From Norana najaformis (taxonomy: Eukaryota; Annelida; Clitellata; Crassiclitellata; Hormogastridae): DNA of 64,000 nt. Of this stretch, positions 1 to 11,218 are shown piece by piece; position 1 is the stretch's first letter; each line of letters starts with the position of its first letter. Location of the stretch: positions 7,386,437 through 7,450,436 of the forward strand of contig OZ029929.1 in the NCBI GenBank assembly GCA_964023275.1, in the 5' to 3' direction. Below the pieces are notes generated by a model. It searched no databases, had not been told where the DNA came from, and worked only from the letters and a program-made list of their open reading frames with translations. The translations under genes and the position numbers were made by a program.

Positions 1-560
1 CTGCTTTTCAAAAGTAGTTGTAACTAGTTGTCAAACTACAAAGTCTCAGTTTGTAGTTAACTTCTCTTTTCTGACTATAGTTTTTCAGCAAGAGAGTTGT
101 TCAGTTGCATACTTACCAGCTTGTATTGAAGTGTCTCCACATTTGGCAGGAGGCTCGTTGGGTCGTATTTCCCTCTATACAATAATCTTCTGATTCTGAA
201 TAAATAGGTCATAGTGAATGGTTTAATAGTTCATCAACGATGCAAAGATAAGCACCTAAAAAGTGTAAATGCAGACAAAAACTTGTAGAGCTGTATGTAT
301 TTACTCTTCCAAGAAAGTTTCTGGAAATCTGCCAAACTCTTCTATTTGTTTCAAGCGCATCCTGTTAAGGTAAGCTGCGCTACTTTGTTAGTTATTAACC
401 AAACCCTACAAATTTAAACTGACGCAGAGAATTAAACTTAAGTGATTAATTATCAACCACACCTACATTAAGCTATTGGTATAATTTACTGTAATTTGAC
501 TTATTTTGTAATGATGGTTAGATTGAGGCGTATTGTAAGTTTACGTTTACGCGGCCCGTG
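1..560. other. no gene recognised
   Basis: AT-rich single-copy-looking sequence. I see no open frame with family resemblance, no RNA gene and no repeat array here. Confidence 0.5.
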
Positions 561-566
561 TCTCTT

Positions 567-930
567 CAAGGTTAATAACTTTCTGAAACAGTCCCATGAA
601 AAGTAACATCGCTCACAGACAATGCTGCAAATAAAATTGCTGCGCTGGTAATGACTTATGTAAAGTAGGGCGTAGTGTTGATTGTTTATCATACGCGTCA
701 ATCAACATCATGTATCTCAGACGTGTGGTCTAGTGGTTGAAAGAGCTATCGGCTGAGGCGCAGACGCAACAGCGGGCAGTCTGGCAACAGGAAATCCTCT
801 TGTTATTACACGACTCAAAACATCATCTGACGCACAAGTTCATTTTGACAGAGATAGACGTTGGAGATGAGAGTTAGACGAATCTAAAGAGATATACTTT
901 AAGGTAACATGTCGGAGATCTTTTGAAATG
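567..930. repeat. long direct repeat, copy A
   Basis: About 350 bp that recurs in the same orientation at 2511-2866 with scattered substitutions and small indels. Shared landmarks include AGTAGGGCGTAGTGTTGATT, GTGTGGTCTAGTGGTTGAAA and AGGTAACATGTCGGAG. The GTGGTCTAGTGGTTG segment resembles a tRNA A-box, so the unit may be an old tRNA-derived repeat. The two copies bracket a LINE fragment. Confidence 0.8.
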
Positions 931-944
931 TATGTATGCATGTA

Positions 945-1010
945 AGTAAGTAAATAAGACATTTGTTAACACGCCGTGTGTCCATCGGCTGAGCGAGGAA
1001 TCGTAGGCGT
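945..1010 (-). mobile_element. LINE/SINE 3' terminus, reverse orientation
   Basis: Reverse complement of a terminal module also seen at 2448-2512 (+), 18655-18768 (+) and 25722-25785 (-). The module reads ACGCCTACGATTCCTCGCTC, about 20 more bases, GTGTTAACAAATG, and then a (TTAC)n tail. A simple-repeat tail on a dispersed sequence is typical of non-LTR element 3' ends. Confidence 0.65.
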
Positions 1011-1085
1011 ATAAGTGTATATGTATGTGTATAAGTTTATGTGTGTATGTATGTATCTATGTATGTATGAACGTTTGTATATATG
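1011..1085. repeat. (TATG)n-rich microsatellite
   Basis: Imperfect TATG/TGTA tetranucleotide run just after the reversed retroelement terminus. The open frame running through it is a repeat translation. Confidence 0.7.
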
Positions 1086-1394
1086 CTTGTCCTCTGTAGG
1101 ATCTCCGATTGTAGTGGTCACTGACGAACTTCCCTCACCTACCGTATTTCGTCTCGCCAGATTCTTTTCCCTTCAAAGATTCACTGATTTTCTCTACTCT
1201 GATGTCGAAGATTGTCTCTCGCTTTCGAGTTCACTAAACTCCAATCAGCTACAAATCAGAACAACGACTGTCTGAATCGCATAAAAATCGCCATCAAACC
1301 ATTATATTCCGCTAACTACTTGTCTTTCGAAGTTACTCATGTCCGATAAAAATACTTCCTATTCTTCAATTTAACGACAAAGACACCCGACCCG

Positions 1395-2512
1395 CCAAGG
1401 CAACCCAAGCCATGAGCAACCCTTCATCTGTTCAGCAGGGCCATTTTGGCTCTACCGGGTCCAGGCGGCTCCTAACGACCGACTCGTCATCATCGTTCGC
1501 CCGCATGTGTATTCGTAACGCTGCTGCTGCTGCTGCTGCTCGGAGGAGTTGCACTTAATTCAGGTCCTACTACTGTAACTCGCCAGCGTCCCGAGCCGCT
1601 CATCTTCGGGTCCCTTAACGCACGCAACGCAGTTGGCAAAGGGACAATTATTCTGGACCTGATAGAGTCGAACCAGTTAGATGTTCTCGGCGTCTGTGAG
1701 ACTTGGATCTCTGCTGAAGATCCCAACGCCATCAAGTTCGACATGGCTGCAACAGGATACGTGACCAGAAACTTCAATTGTTCCGCCCCTGGAAGAACTG
1801 GCAGAAACACTGATCTGGGGATCCTTGGTTCTTGGCCCGATTCTTTTTACGCTATATGTGGCTCCAGTCGCCGGTGTCAAGGCATCAGTTACCACCAGTT
1901 ACCACCGATGACATACAACTCTACATAGCGCTCGATCACATCGCTTGTAGTGTAATCAGAGCAAAACTCGACTACTGTAATTCGCTACTGTACGGCACTA
2001 CAAAGTCTAACATCCCCAAACTGCAACACATCCAAAACTCGTTTGCCCGTCTGGTGACAGGAACCCGAAGGTTTGATCACGTCCCTCCTGTACAGGCAAA
2101 TCTACATTGGCTGCTTGTTAGCTCCAGAATCACTTACAAAGTTAGCTCTCCTTACAGGTAAGACCCTCTCGACCAATCAGCCAGCTTACCTGTCATCATC
2201 CTTACAGCGCTACCAGCCATTCAGATCTCTGCGATCAGCTACACAAAACCTTCTATCTTTCCCTGGCATAAGAGACTATCGGTCTGATTTTTCACGACGC
2301 GGATTCAGTAATTCTGCACCAGCCATATGGAATAGTCTTCCTGTTTACATTACTCACGACAACATCTCGCTAGACATATTCGTAAAGGGGCTTAAGACCT
2401 GTTTGTATGTCTTGCTTTTGTTGTCTGACCGCTGTGAACCACTCACGCCTACGATTCCTCGCTCATTTGATGGACACATGGCGTGTTAACAAATGCATTA
2501 CTTACTTACGTG
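1395..2512 (+). mobile_element. non-LTR retrotransposon (LINE) remnant with internal deletions
   Basis: Three pieces of a jockey/CR1-like ORF2 can be read on the + strand. At about 1594-1800 is an endonuclease-like start with the motif LDVLGVCETWI. At about 1895-1930 is a damaged reverse-transcriptase box, TTDDIQLYIAL. From about 1940 to 2412 is the C-terminal region, with LDYCNSLLYG, TPR-free RITYK and APAIWNSLP motifs, broken by a frameshift near 2150. Most of the reverse transcriptase is missing between the endonuclease piece and the DD box. A second deletion lies between that box and LDYCNSLL. The element ends in a (TTAC)n tail at 2500-2511. It is non-functional and the exact clade is not certain. 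Confidence 0.85.
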
Positions 2513-2866
2513 CTTAATAACTTTTTCTAAAACAGCCTCATGAAAAGTAACATCGCTCACAAATCATGCTACTAATAAAAGTGCAATGATGGTAATGACT
2601 TGTGTAAAGTAGGGCGTAGTGTTGATTGTTTATCATACGCGTCAATCAACATCGTATACCTCAGACGTGTGGTCTAGTGGTTGAAAGAGCTATCGGCTGA
2701 GGCACAGACGCAACAGCAATCAGACAACAGGAAACCCTTTTATTACACGACTCAAAACATCATCTGACGCACTAGTTCATTTTGACATAGACTTTTGAGA
2801 TGAGAGTTAGACGAATCTAAACAGATATGCTTTAAGGTAACATGTCGGAGGTCTTTTTAAATGCAT
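2511..2866. repeat. long direct repeat, copy B
   Basis: Second copy of the unit at 567-930, in the same orientation and starting right at the LINE tail. Compared with copy A it has a few indels around 2570-2590 and 2715-2725 but keeps all main landmarks. Confidence 0.8.
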
Positions 2867-2975
2867 GTATATGTATGCATGCATGTATGCAAATATATGC
2901 ATGCATGCATGTAAATATATGTATGTATGCATGTATGTATGTTTGTATGTACTGTATGTATGTGCGTATAATAGG
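2850..2975. repeat. (TATG/CATG)n microsatellite
   Basis: Imperfect TATG and GCATG tetranucleotide run directly after direct-repeat copy B, mirroring the TATG run that follows copy A. Confidence 0.75.
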
Positions 2976-3474
2976 TATGAATATATTTATGTATGATGAA
3001 AAAGCTTACAGGAAGAACAACCGCTTGTCATCGCCATAAAGAAAATATTATTATCAAGTGAGGACGTGTTTTTTCCAACGTTTAGCGATACCTTACGTAG
3101 CCACCAGTGGTTTATATCACAAACACCCACTGGTTAAGGACGTTAAGACCCCTGATGCCGACCTTACCTCGCCTTCTTTATGTATTCGAGGTAACGATTG
3201 ATCGAAATGGACGAATTTACACAGTCGGAGAAGGTGCTTTGCAGGTGTACGAGCAGAACTCTGTGTTTGATGACTGAGCATCGTATTGTTTAGTGTTTAG
3301 CGAGATCTTGTGGCTGCCAGGGCCGTTGTCGTCGACCTTATCCTGTGGTAGGTAACGACGGTAATTGGAGTGAAAGCAAAAGGTAGAGTTTAGGGTGAAA
3401 ACCGAGTGTAAGTAGGGGCAGCGGTAACTTCTAAGAGATCTGGTAGATCCCAGGGCCTGAGAGTGAATTACTAC
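2976..3474. other. no gene recognised
   Basis: Mixed-composition sequence with no supportable open frame or repeat array. Confidence 0.4.
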
Positions 3475-3720
3475 TCTTTTGGTTAGCTACACTGGTTAAC
3501 TCATACGTCAAGGGGCTTCTGAGCGTCAGGATGCCGGTTCGCGTCTCGGACGTGGCTTGTTTCAGAGATTTTCATCTCGGGCTAGCACGGTCCGTACACG
3601 GGGACCTTAAATGGCGTGGCGCTTATTCAAACGGGCACCGGCGGTGAAGGATCTCACCTGAGAAAATCGTTGCAGAATGAGCAGGGTCGAAGATATACGG
3701 TCGCTATAGAAAACCGTGTG
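3475..3720 (+). mobile_element. tRNA-derived SINE, family 1
   Basis: The head contains a tRNA-like A-box region (TTGGTTAGCTACACTGG) and a B-box-like GGTTCGCGTCT at 3536-3546. The body carries ATTCAAACGGGCACCGGCGG and GTGAAGGATCTCACC, and the 3' end is GGTCGCTATAGAAAA. The same body occurs at 25945-26120 (+) and 31447-31690 (-). Confidence 0.8.
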
Positions 3721-3724
3721 CATA

Positions 3725-4385
3725 GTACACTGTACTCTAACTGACGGATCATGCCGAGGAGGCCACGCCTGCCAAGGTCCTTCGCACATGAGTTTAGGGA
3801 TAGCTTGCATAGAATGGCGCATATATAGGAGTTACTGGATGTTTGACGAAGCGCTTTAGAAGTAATTTTGGGAGATATAAAGAGATTGTTAAAAAGAACT
3901 TTACCACTTTTAGTGATGCAAAGTTGATAGTGGCGTGATCAGAGGGAGTATATTACAGTAGTTTCCAATGTTTAACGACATCAGATGGCATCAAAGGCCG
4001 TTGATATCACCCTCATCCTTTATCAAGGGTTGAGATTGGCACTACCCAAGTACGACAGTGGCGAAGTTCAGAGGGAGTTTGGCAGTGACGGGGCATATGT
4101 AACTTTGTTACCTTTGGGGGTGGATTTTGAAGTATAGCGCTGTAGAAGTAGTTTTGAAAGACATAAGATATATTTGCCATAGAACTTTGACATCTTGTCA
4201 TTTTTTGAGCCTGAACTTTGACCACATGATAAGTTAAATTCCAACACTAGATGGGTTTTTGCTCCACAGTTTAAACCGTAAAGATTTAAATTTCGTTGTC
4301 TTAGTTCCGGGGTGGAATTGAATGTGAAAATTCACCCAATCCAGCCCTGATGAATAAGCTTGTTTAGGTAACTTGTGGGAAGGGG
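3725..4385. other. no gene recognised
   Basis: Two short passages containing GGCGTGATCAGAGGGAGT-like and GTGGCGAAGTTCAGAGGGAG-like sequence (about 3930 and 4060) suggest a weak old duplication. I see no gene. Confidence 0.35.
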
Positions 4386-4389
4386 TGCG

Positions 4390-4600
4390 ATAGTCTATTG
4401 GTTAGCCTGCTGAACTGTCAGTCGGAAGGTCGGGAATTCAAATTCCGCCAGGACAGAAGTTTCTTTCGAGATTTCAGCTTCACTTGCTCCTTCTAGCGAA
4501 CTCAACTAAATGAGTACAATGACCGTACACTGTCAGTGATCAAACGGCGAGGGAGAACGCTGGTCGCCTTCATATGCCGAGGCTAAGAAAACTGAAGGCA
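4390..4600 (+). mobile_element. tRNA-derived SINE, family 2
   Basis: The tRNA-like head has an A-box TAGTCTATTGGTTAG and a B-box-like GGAATTCAAATTCC at about 4433-4446. The body ends in CATATGCCGAGGCTAAGAAA. Reverse-strand relatives lie at 6985-7085, 24640-24790, 36135-36400 and 61195-61430. Confidence 0.75.
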
Positions 4601-4804
4601 CTAGCACTACATGGCTGCGTTCATGCATGACTGCCATCATGCATGGTTGCCTCTAGGGTTAGATCAATGGACTGCTCTTCAGCTTCTATGTCCGTGTATA
4701 CCAGTAATATGGCGTCATCTTGTGAATGCGATGGTAAGTGCATAGCCTCTTATTCGCAAGAGTCCGCTCTCCTCCCTTCAGAGGGAGTACTGAGGGAAGC
4801 AGAA

Positions 4805-5295
4805 ATTGCCTTTGTCTGTCTGTGTGTCTGTCTGTGTGTCTGTCTGTCTGTCTTTTTATCTCTGTCTCTCTTTGTCTCACACCGTCTCTGTTTCTTTCTT
4901 TGTCTCTCTCCCCTCTCTCTTTCTCTGTGTCTCACTTTCTCTTTCTCTTTTCCGCTCTTTGTTTTGTCTGTGTCTGTCCGCAAGTCTGTCTGTCTGCTGC
5001 GTCTATATCTATCATTCTATCTTTCCTTTCATTACCTTTTTCTTACTTTTTTCTCTGTTTTTCGCTGTTTCAGCGTCTGTCAGTCTTCATGTCTGTCCGT
5101 CTTCATATCTGTCCGTCTTCATATCTGTCCGTCTTCATATCTGTCCGTCTTCATATCTGTCCGTCTTCATATCTGTCCGTCTTCATATCTGTCCGTCTTC
5201 ATGTCTGTCCGTCTTCATGTCTGTCCGTCTTCATATCTGTCCGTCTTCATGTCTGTCTGTCTTCATGTCTGTCCGTCTTCATGTCTGTCCGTCTT
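4805..5295. repeat. CT/CTGT-rich tract and 16-bp minisatellite
   Basis: CTGT- and CTCT-rich low-complexity sequence covers 4805-5080. At 5080-5295 it passes into about 13 copies of a 16-bp unit, CTTCATATCTGTCCGT, with A/G variants. The unit gives repeat open frames in several frames, none of which I regard as a gene. Confidence 0.85.
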
Positions 5296-5464
5296 CAGTT
5301 TCATCCATGCCTGCATGCTTTCCTCGCAGTCGCTGTGTCCAGGGATGCTGTAAGCGGCGGCATAGACGCAACAGACTGCTCTGCTAATAGCCATCTATAA
5401 ACAGCTTAGCAACTCTTGTCTAACAATTTGTCTGTCTCTACACGACCTTCAGAATCAGCCCAGG

Positions 5465-5466
<2 letters not shown>

Positions 5467-5549
<83 letters not shown>
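5467..5549. repeat. (AT)n microsatellite, about 83 bp
   Basis: Uninterrupted AT dinucleotide run. Confidence 0.95.
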
Positions 5550-5554
<5 letters not shown>

Positions 5555-6420
5555 TATGATACAAATATGAGCTATATATACATATACATGTATACATTGT
5601 TCTTGTTTGTATCATATCGTTTTTGACTTCCTAGAAATATCAACATGTATCTACGGTTTAGATGCCGCTTAAGCCTCCTTTTAATAAATATGCCTAATAA
5701 TTGCACACTATTATTAGAAACATGAATTGTATGCATTTCATCACTGCATAATATGTTTATGCTTATGTCTAATACAAACAGACAAATATATACATAGATA
5801 TATACATCATACAAGTATACATACACGCTCAAACACACACATATATATATATATATACATGGACCTATAGTAAATATCTGTGCGTCTTATCATATGACTT
5901 CTGTAGAGCCGTTATGATGAACCTTATAAACATGTATACGTACATATGCATACACACAAATGAATAATGCATAAATATGCAAACATGCATTCATATATAT
6001 ACATATATGCATAGTATATATGTACATAATTACATATGTTGAAAGCTTTATTTTTCATATATATATATATAAGTAGTAATGCATATGTATGTACATCTAT
6101 ATTCATTTTATGAACCATTTGCAAAAAAATATGTTGTTTGGTGTTGAACCTCTTACGGAAAATAGGCCAGAGAAAATTCTATTCTGAATACATAAATGTC
6201 TGTGTATAATGCGCATTATATTTACATATAGATAGACATATACATATATACACACTGCCTCCGTATACTGCCTCCAAATACACATTTATGTGCATTATAT
6301 AAGATAACCAGAACATATATAATTATATAAATATAAGTGTTATGTATATACACATGTTATGTATATGTATTTGGTCAGAGTGTATTTGTATTTATACTTT
6401 CATACAAACATCTGTCCAGA
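5550..6420. other. AT-rich stretch without gene
   Basis: TATA/CATA-rich sequence with short AT runs (for example about 5840-5860 and 6055-6070). No conserved coding signal seen. Confidence 0.45.
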
Positions 6421-6424
6421 TAAA

Positions 6425-6958
6425 TATGTATGTGTCTTTGCGTGTGTATGTGTCTTTGCATGTGTATATGTCTTTGCATGTGTATGTGTCTTTGGATGTG
6501 TATGTGTCTTTACATGTGTATGTGTCTTTGGATGTGTATGTGTCTTTGCATGTGTATATGTCTTTGCGTGTGTGTGTCTTTGCATGTGTATGTGTCTTTG
6601 CATGCGTATGTGTCTTTGGATGTGTATGTGTCTTTACATGTGTATGTGTCTTTGCATGTGTATGTGTCTTTGGATGTGTATATGTCTTTGCATGTGTAGG
6701 TGTCTTTGGATGTGTATGTGTCTTTGCATGTGTATATGTCTTTGCATGCGTATGTGTCTTTGGATGTGTATGTGTCTTTACATGTGTGTGTCTTTGCGTG
6801 TGTATGTAGCTTTGCGTGTGTGTATATGTCTTTGCGTGTATATGTGTCTTTGCGTGTGTATGTGTCTTTGCATGTGTGTGTGTCTTTGGATGTGTATGTG
6901 TCTTTACATGTGTATGTGTCTTTGGATGTGTATGTGTCTTTACATGTGTATGTGTATG
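6425..6958. repeat. 18-bp minisatellite
   Basis: About 29 copies of TGTATGTGTCTTTGCATG. The variable position after CTTT changes between GCATG, GGATG, ACATG and GCGTG. The variants recur in similar order, suggesting a higher-order structure. Open frames on the + and - strands here are repeat translations. Confidence 0.9.
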
Positions 6959-6984
6959 TCTAAAAGATCAGCACCCGCCCCTTT

Positions 6985-7085
6985 TAGATCATGCATGAGG
7001 AGAAGCCTTGAGAGGAGATTAAGTGTTAGCAAAATCATTTTCTTAGCCTCGTCATATGAGGATTGGTCTGCCTTGCTACATTGAC
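6985..7085 (-). mobile_element. SINE family 2 fragment
   Basis: Contains TTTTCTTAGCCTCGTCATAT, the reverse complement of the family 2 body end seen at about 4573-4592. The tRNA-like head is not visible. Confidence 0.55.
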
Positions 7086-7114
7086 AATGCGTAATCAATT
7101 ATGTTCATACACAA

Positions 7115-7380
7115 ATATACATATAAACATACATACATAGCTACATACATACATATCTAATATATACATACATACGTACATACATATATACATACATACA
7201 TGCATACATAGATACATACATACATAAATAATACATACATACATACGTATGTACATACATAGATACATACAGACGTACACACACCTACATACACCCATAT
7301 ATACATACATACATACACACATACATACATACGTACACATACATGCATACATACAGACATATATACATACATCGAGACGA
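7115..7380. repeat. (CATA)n-rich microsatellite
   Basis: Long imperfect CATA tetranucleotide array with occasional CGTA, GATA and CACA units. Confidence 0.9.
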
Positions 7381-7790
7381 ACATATGTAGTATCGGTTAG
7401 GTCGCCTGATGTGCCGGAGTATTCGAGCAACAGTAGAATCGAAGACTCAGTTGAAGAGATGTTTACTCAGGATACACTTCAAGTACCGTCAGCCATGATT
7501 CTCTTCTACTGGCTTAAACTTCCGTTTTATAGAGATTTACTTTACTTACTTACGGTACTTAAAGGCGTCGTCGGTTTTTATTTAACCAAGTTATAGCCCT
7601 CGAAACTTTGAAAAATCCCAGTGTGCTAATGTGGCCAAAAAGAGTCAGATGCTTGCTGTCTAATATCTGAACACAGCCACTGTGGCTATATACTGTAGCA
7701 TCTGTAGACATTTTCTGGCAATGCGCCATAAAATTGACATTTAGTATTCGAGCTTTATATTTATACGTATATATTTATGCTGCATATAGG
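7381..7790. other. no gene recognised
   Basis: A short TTACTTAC patch lies at about 7530-7550. Nothing else is identifiable. Confidence 0.4.
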
Positions 7791-8125
7791 TATGTATGTA
7801 CGTATGTATGTATGTATGTACATGGCTACTTATATAGCGCCTTTAACGAACCTCACAAAGCACTAATATACATGTTCAGACAGACACACAGACAGACATA
7901 CAGTCAGACACACAGACACAGACAGAAGAAGGGACGGACAGGCCGATCGACAGACAGACAGACAGACAGATAGACAGACAGATAAATACATAGACAGACA
8001 TACAGACACAGAGACAGACGAATAGAACGACAGACAGAGACAGATAGACAGACAGATAGACAGACAGATAGACAGACAGATAGACAGACGGATAGACAGA
8101 CAGACAGACAGATGCACACAGTGAA
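7790..8125. repeat. (TATG)n then (CAGA)n microsatellites
   Basis: A short TATG/CGTA run at 7790-7825 is followed by a long imperfect CAGA/GACA array at 7875-8120. Confidence 0.9.
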
Positions 8126-8545
8126 ACAGCAACATACAGACATAGTGAGAGACATCCAGAAGCTTAAGAAAAGTCCACTGAGAAAAAGCTTAGACAAAAT
8201 AAGTTGTTGAAATGGCTAAGTTCAATGAGTGCTAAGACGACGTCAGAGGCCTACTAATTGGCTGATTAATTCTCTAATTAGCGTCGGCTTCGTACTTAGC
8301 CATAAATTCTAATCAGCGGCAAAGATCAATAAGAGAGCATCAGTTACGCGCCAAGGGAGCTTAAGAAGATCAACTGCCTCTTGTCCTTGGTCTACTCCCT
8401 CCTTCCCTTCCGCTCTCACTCCGACCGCCCACACCCGATGGGAGGGGAACTGATCCTCTGGCCGGCAACGACCAAATCGCAACGGGTACGCTGGGAGTCG
8501 ACGCTAGCATGCGTTTTTATAGCAGCCTGCCGTGTATAGCTCATG
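8126..8545. other. no gene recognised
   Basis: Moderately GC-rich unique-looking sequence with no open frame that resembles a known family. Confidence 0.4.
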
Positions 8546-8549
8546 CTCG

Positions 8550-8669
8550 ATCGATCGATCGATCTATGTATGTATGTATGTATGTATGTATGTATGTATG
8601 TATGTATGTATGTATGTATCTATGTATGTATGTATGTATGTATGTATGTATGTATGTATGTATCTATCC

Positions 8670-8700
<31 letters not shown>

Positions 8701-8730
8701 AGTCAGTCAGTCAGTCAATCGTCAATCAGT
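8550..8730. repeat. compound (TATG)n(TATC)n(AGTC)n microsatellite
   Basis: A GATC run at about 8547-8563 is followed by a long TATG array, then TATC from about 8660, then CAGT from about 8697. The switches are each a single-base change of the unit. Confidence 0.95.
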
Positions 8731-9340
8731 CATGATACCTTACCTTGCATTACCTTACCTATATGACCTTTCCTTATCATCCAGCCAGCCAGTCAGCCAT
8801 ACCTTACCTGTTTGAGAAGCCTTTAATAGGCGCTGCATTAAGCGTATTGATTGATTCATAAATACATATCTTGTCTAAGTTTACCTTTACCTTGTCTTAG
8901 GTTACCTTGTCTAACCTTATCCTAGTTGCCTTATCGTATCTTTACGTCTCTTATCTTACTTTGCCTTATCTTACTTCTACTTTACCTCGCCTTATCGTAC
9001 CTCGTTTTACCATGCCTTGCTTTTTTACCTCACATTTCCTTTCTAAAACATTCGCACCCCGTGTAATTTTAGCTGGTGTTCTGGGCGGAGGAGTAAGCAA
9101 GATTTGAAGAGGCCCGTTACAAAACAAACTAGCGCCGCGTTGCGGCTGGTAGGGAAAAGGGACCCACAATTGACGTCACCACGTGACGCGGATGCTCAAA
9201 AAAACCCGACTTCTTGGAAGGAATCCGGAATGTGGAGACGATGTGTAATACGAAGTAGACGACAAGGATAGAGAGAGAGAAGGAGGAGGAAAGATAAAAG
9301 AAGGAAGTGATAGAGATCGTTCCAAGAAACTGTATACGAG
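8731..9340. other. CCTTA-rich patches, no gene
   Basis: Degenerate CCTTA/TTACC pentamers at 8735-9030, then unique sequence and a purine-rich stretch. No gene seen. Confidence 0.45.
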
Positions 9341-9344
9341 ACGA

Positions 9345-9545
9345 AACTCAGCAGACAGACAGACAGACATACAGACAGACATACATACAGACAGACGGAC
9401 GGACGGACGAACGGACGGACAGACCGATGTGCGAATTAAAAGAGATAGAGAGGATGACAAATTGGAACAAATACGACACAGAGGTACATACAGGGAAACA
9501 GAGATAGATTCGTAGACAGACAAACAGAAAGACAGACAGACGGAT
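9345..9545. repeat. (CAGA)n/(CGGA)n imperfect microsatellite
   Basis: CAGA array with a short CGGA block at about 9395-9420 and further CAGA at 9513-9542. Confidence 0.8.
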
Positions 9546-9654
9546 GCAGTCGGCGATAGATTTCGGATACCTGGTAAACGTCAAACTACGGAGGACAAAG
9601 TTCAAAGTGTAAGGCAGTACTTTTGTTGATATTTATAAGCCAGTAATAACAACA

Positions 9655-9940
9655 GTAAAAGTAATAATAGTAGTGTTGGTGATGATGATAATGATGATGA
9701 TTATGATGATGATGATGATGACAACAGTAACAAAAAGTATACTCTGAAGGCAAGGCTGATTTTTCTGATGATGATTATTATTGTTGTTTTTTTATTATTG
9801 CTATTCTTATTATTAAGTTGTAGTAATAGTAGTGGTTTTAGTAGTAGTAGTGGTAGTAGTGGTAGCAGTAGTGGTAGTAGTAGTGGTAGTAGTGGTAGTG
9901 GTAGTAGTAGTAGTAGTAGGAGTAGTAATATATTTATAAT
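9655..9940. repeat. trinucleotide-rich tract (GAT, ATT, AGT)
   Basis: Imperfect GAT, ATT and AGT/GGT trinucleotide runs. The predicted leucine/serine-rich frame on the - strand is low complexity. Confidence 0.85.
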
Positions 9941-10714
9941 ATAGGCCAATGTTATTACTATAGTGTTTATTATTGATAATGATTCTATTAGCCGCGTAGG
10001 AATATCAGATCTAATCGTCATCGTTAAGTATCCGGAGGGCACAGATAGGGTGTCTGTGTGTGTGCCTGTGTGTATCTCTGTGTGTGCCTGTGTATGTGTG
10101 TCTATGTGTCTGTGTGAGTCTAAATGTCTTGTGTGTATCCGATTGTCCGCCTCAGCGTCTGCGTACCTCTTGCTGTCTGTCCTTGTGTATACCTCCGGCG
10201 CGGCTGCTGCTCGGACTGGAGGGCTTTGGAAGCATCTCGCTCGGCGCGGCTGCTGCGTCCCTGGTTGGGCTGCTGCAGCAGGGAAGGATAAGGAGGAAGA
10301 TGATAAGGATGAAGATGAGGATGATCCTTCTCTTCTGATCAGAGAAGAATTAGACTCGCCAGGTAGAACTCGACGTCTCTTTCCAAGTTCAAAGTTCAAA
10401 GTGCGCAGTTTGGAAATTGAAGGTAATCGTCGCAATCATCTGGCTTTAGGTAGGACGCGGTAAGGTAAGGTAGGATGAGGAAAGCTCAGGTAAAGTCAGG
10501 TAAGGTAATGTACAGTTGAGGTAAACTACAAGCTACATTGATCAGCTAATGTTAATGAGTCGCGTCTTTGACTACACTTCATGTTCGTTGCTACCAGTGA
10601 TTGTTTGCATTCCTTCTTTATTTTTTTTTATCTGTTTTTGTTTGAGACGGACATCCTCCCACCACCGAAACTAAATAACCAGAAAGTATAAAATAATTAA
10701 GTCCTATAGTTCTA
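9941..10714. other. no gene recognised
   Basis: Contains a TGTG-rich patch (about 10045-10115) and a GGTAAGG pentamer patch (10448-10510). No convincing coding exon. Confidence 0.4.
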
Positions 10715-10717
10715 ATG

Positions 10718-10719
10718 TT

Positions 10720-10786
<67 letters not shown>

Positions 10787-11133
10787 GATTTCGGTGGCTG
10801 TTCAAAGGGGAAATGCCATCTGACTCTCCGGAACATTGCCATCATGCTCTGAACCCTCTGGCGATGGCGCTCCCGACATTAGTTAATAATTTAAATTGTT
10901 TTACCTCAAAATAGCAATAATAATAGATTTGTTTCATAATAATAATAACAATAATAATAATATTGATGTTGATGATGACGATGATGATAACGATGATGAT
11001 GACGATGATGATGATAATGAAGCTGATAATAATAATAATATTAATAAAATTGATAATGATAATGATAATAATAATAATAGCAATAATAACATTAATAACA
11101 ATTACAATAGCAATAACAACAACAACAATAATA

Positions 11134-11193
<60 letters not shown>

Positions 11194-11218
11194 GTTATTA
11201 TTATTATTATTATTTTAT
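10718..11218. repeat. trinucleotide arrays (AAT)n, (GAT)n, (ACT)n, (ATT)n
   Basis: (AAT)n at 10720-10785, unique sequence to 10910, then AAT/GAT repeats running into a clean (ACT)n at 11138-11192 and (ATT)n to 11216. The Asn/Tyr homopolymer frames are spurious. Confidence 0.9.

Noticed and set aside
4643..5400. Cys/Ser/Leu-rich open frames on the + strand
   Set aside because: Translation of CTGT microsatellite and 16-bp minisatellite. No family resemblance or splice logic.
6342..7084. 241-codon Met/Cys-rich frame
   Set aside because: Translation of the 18-bp minisatellite.
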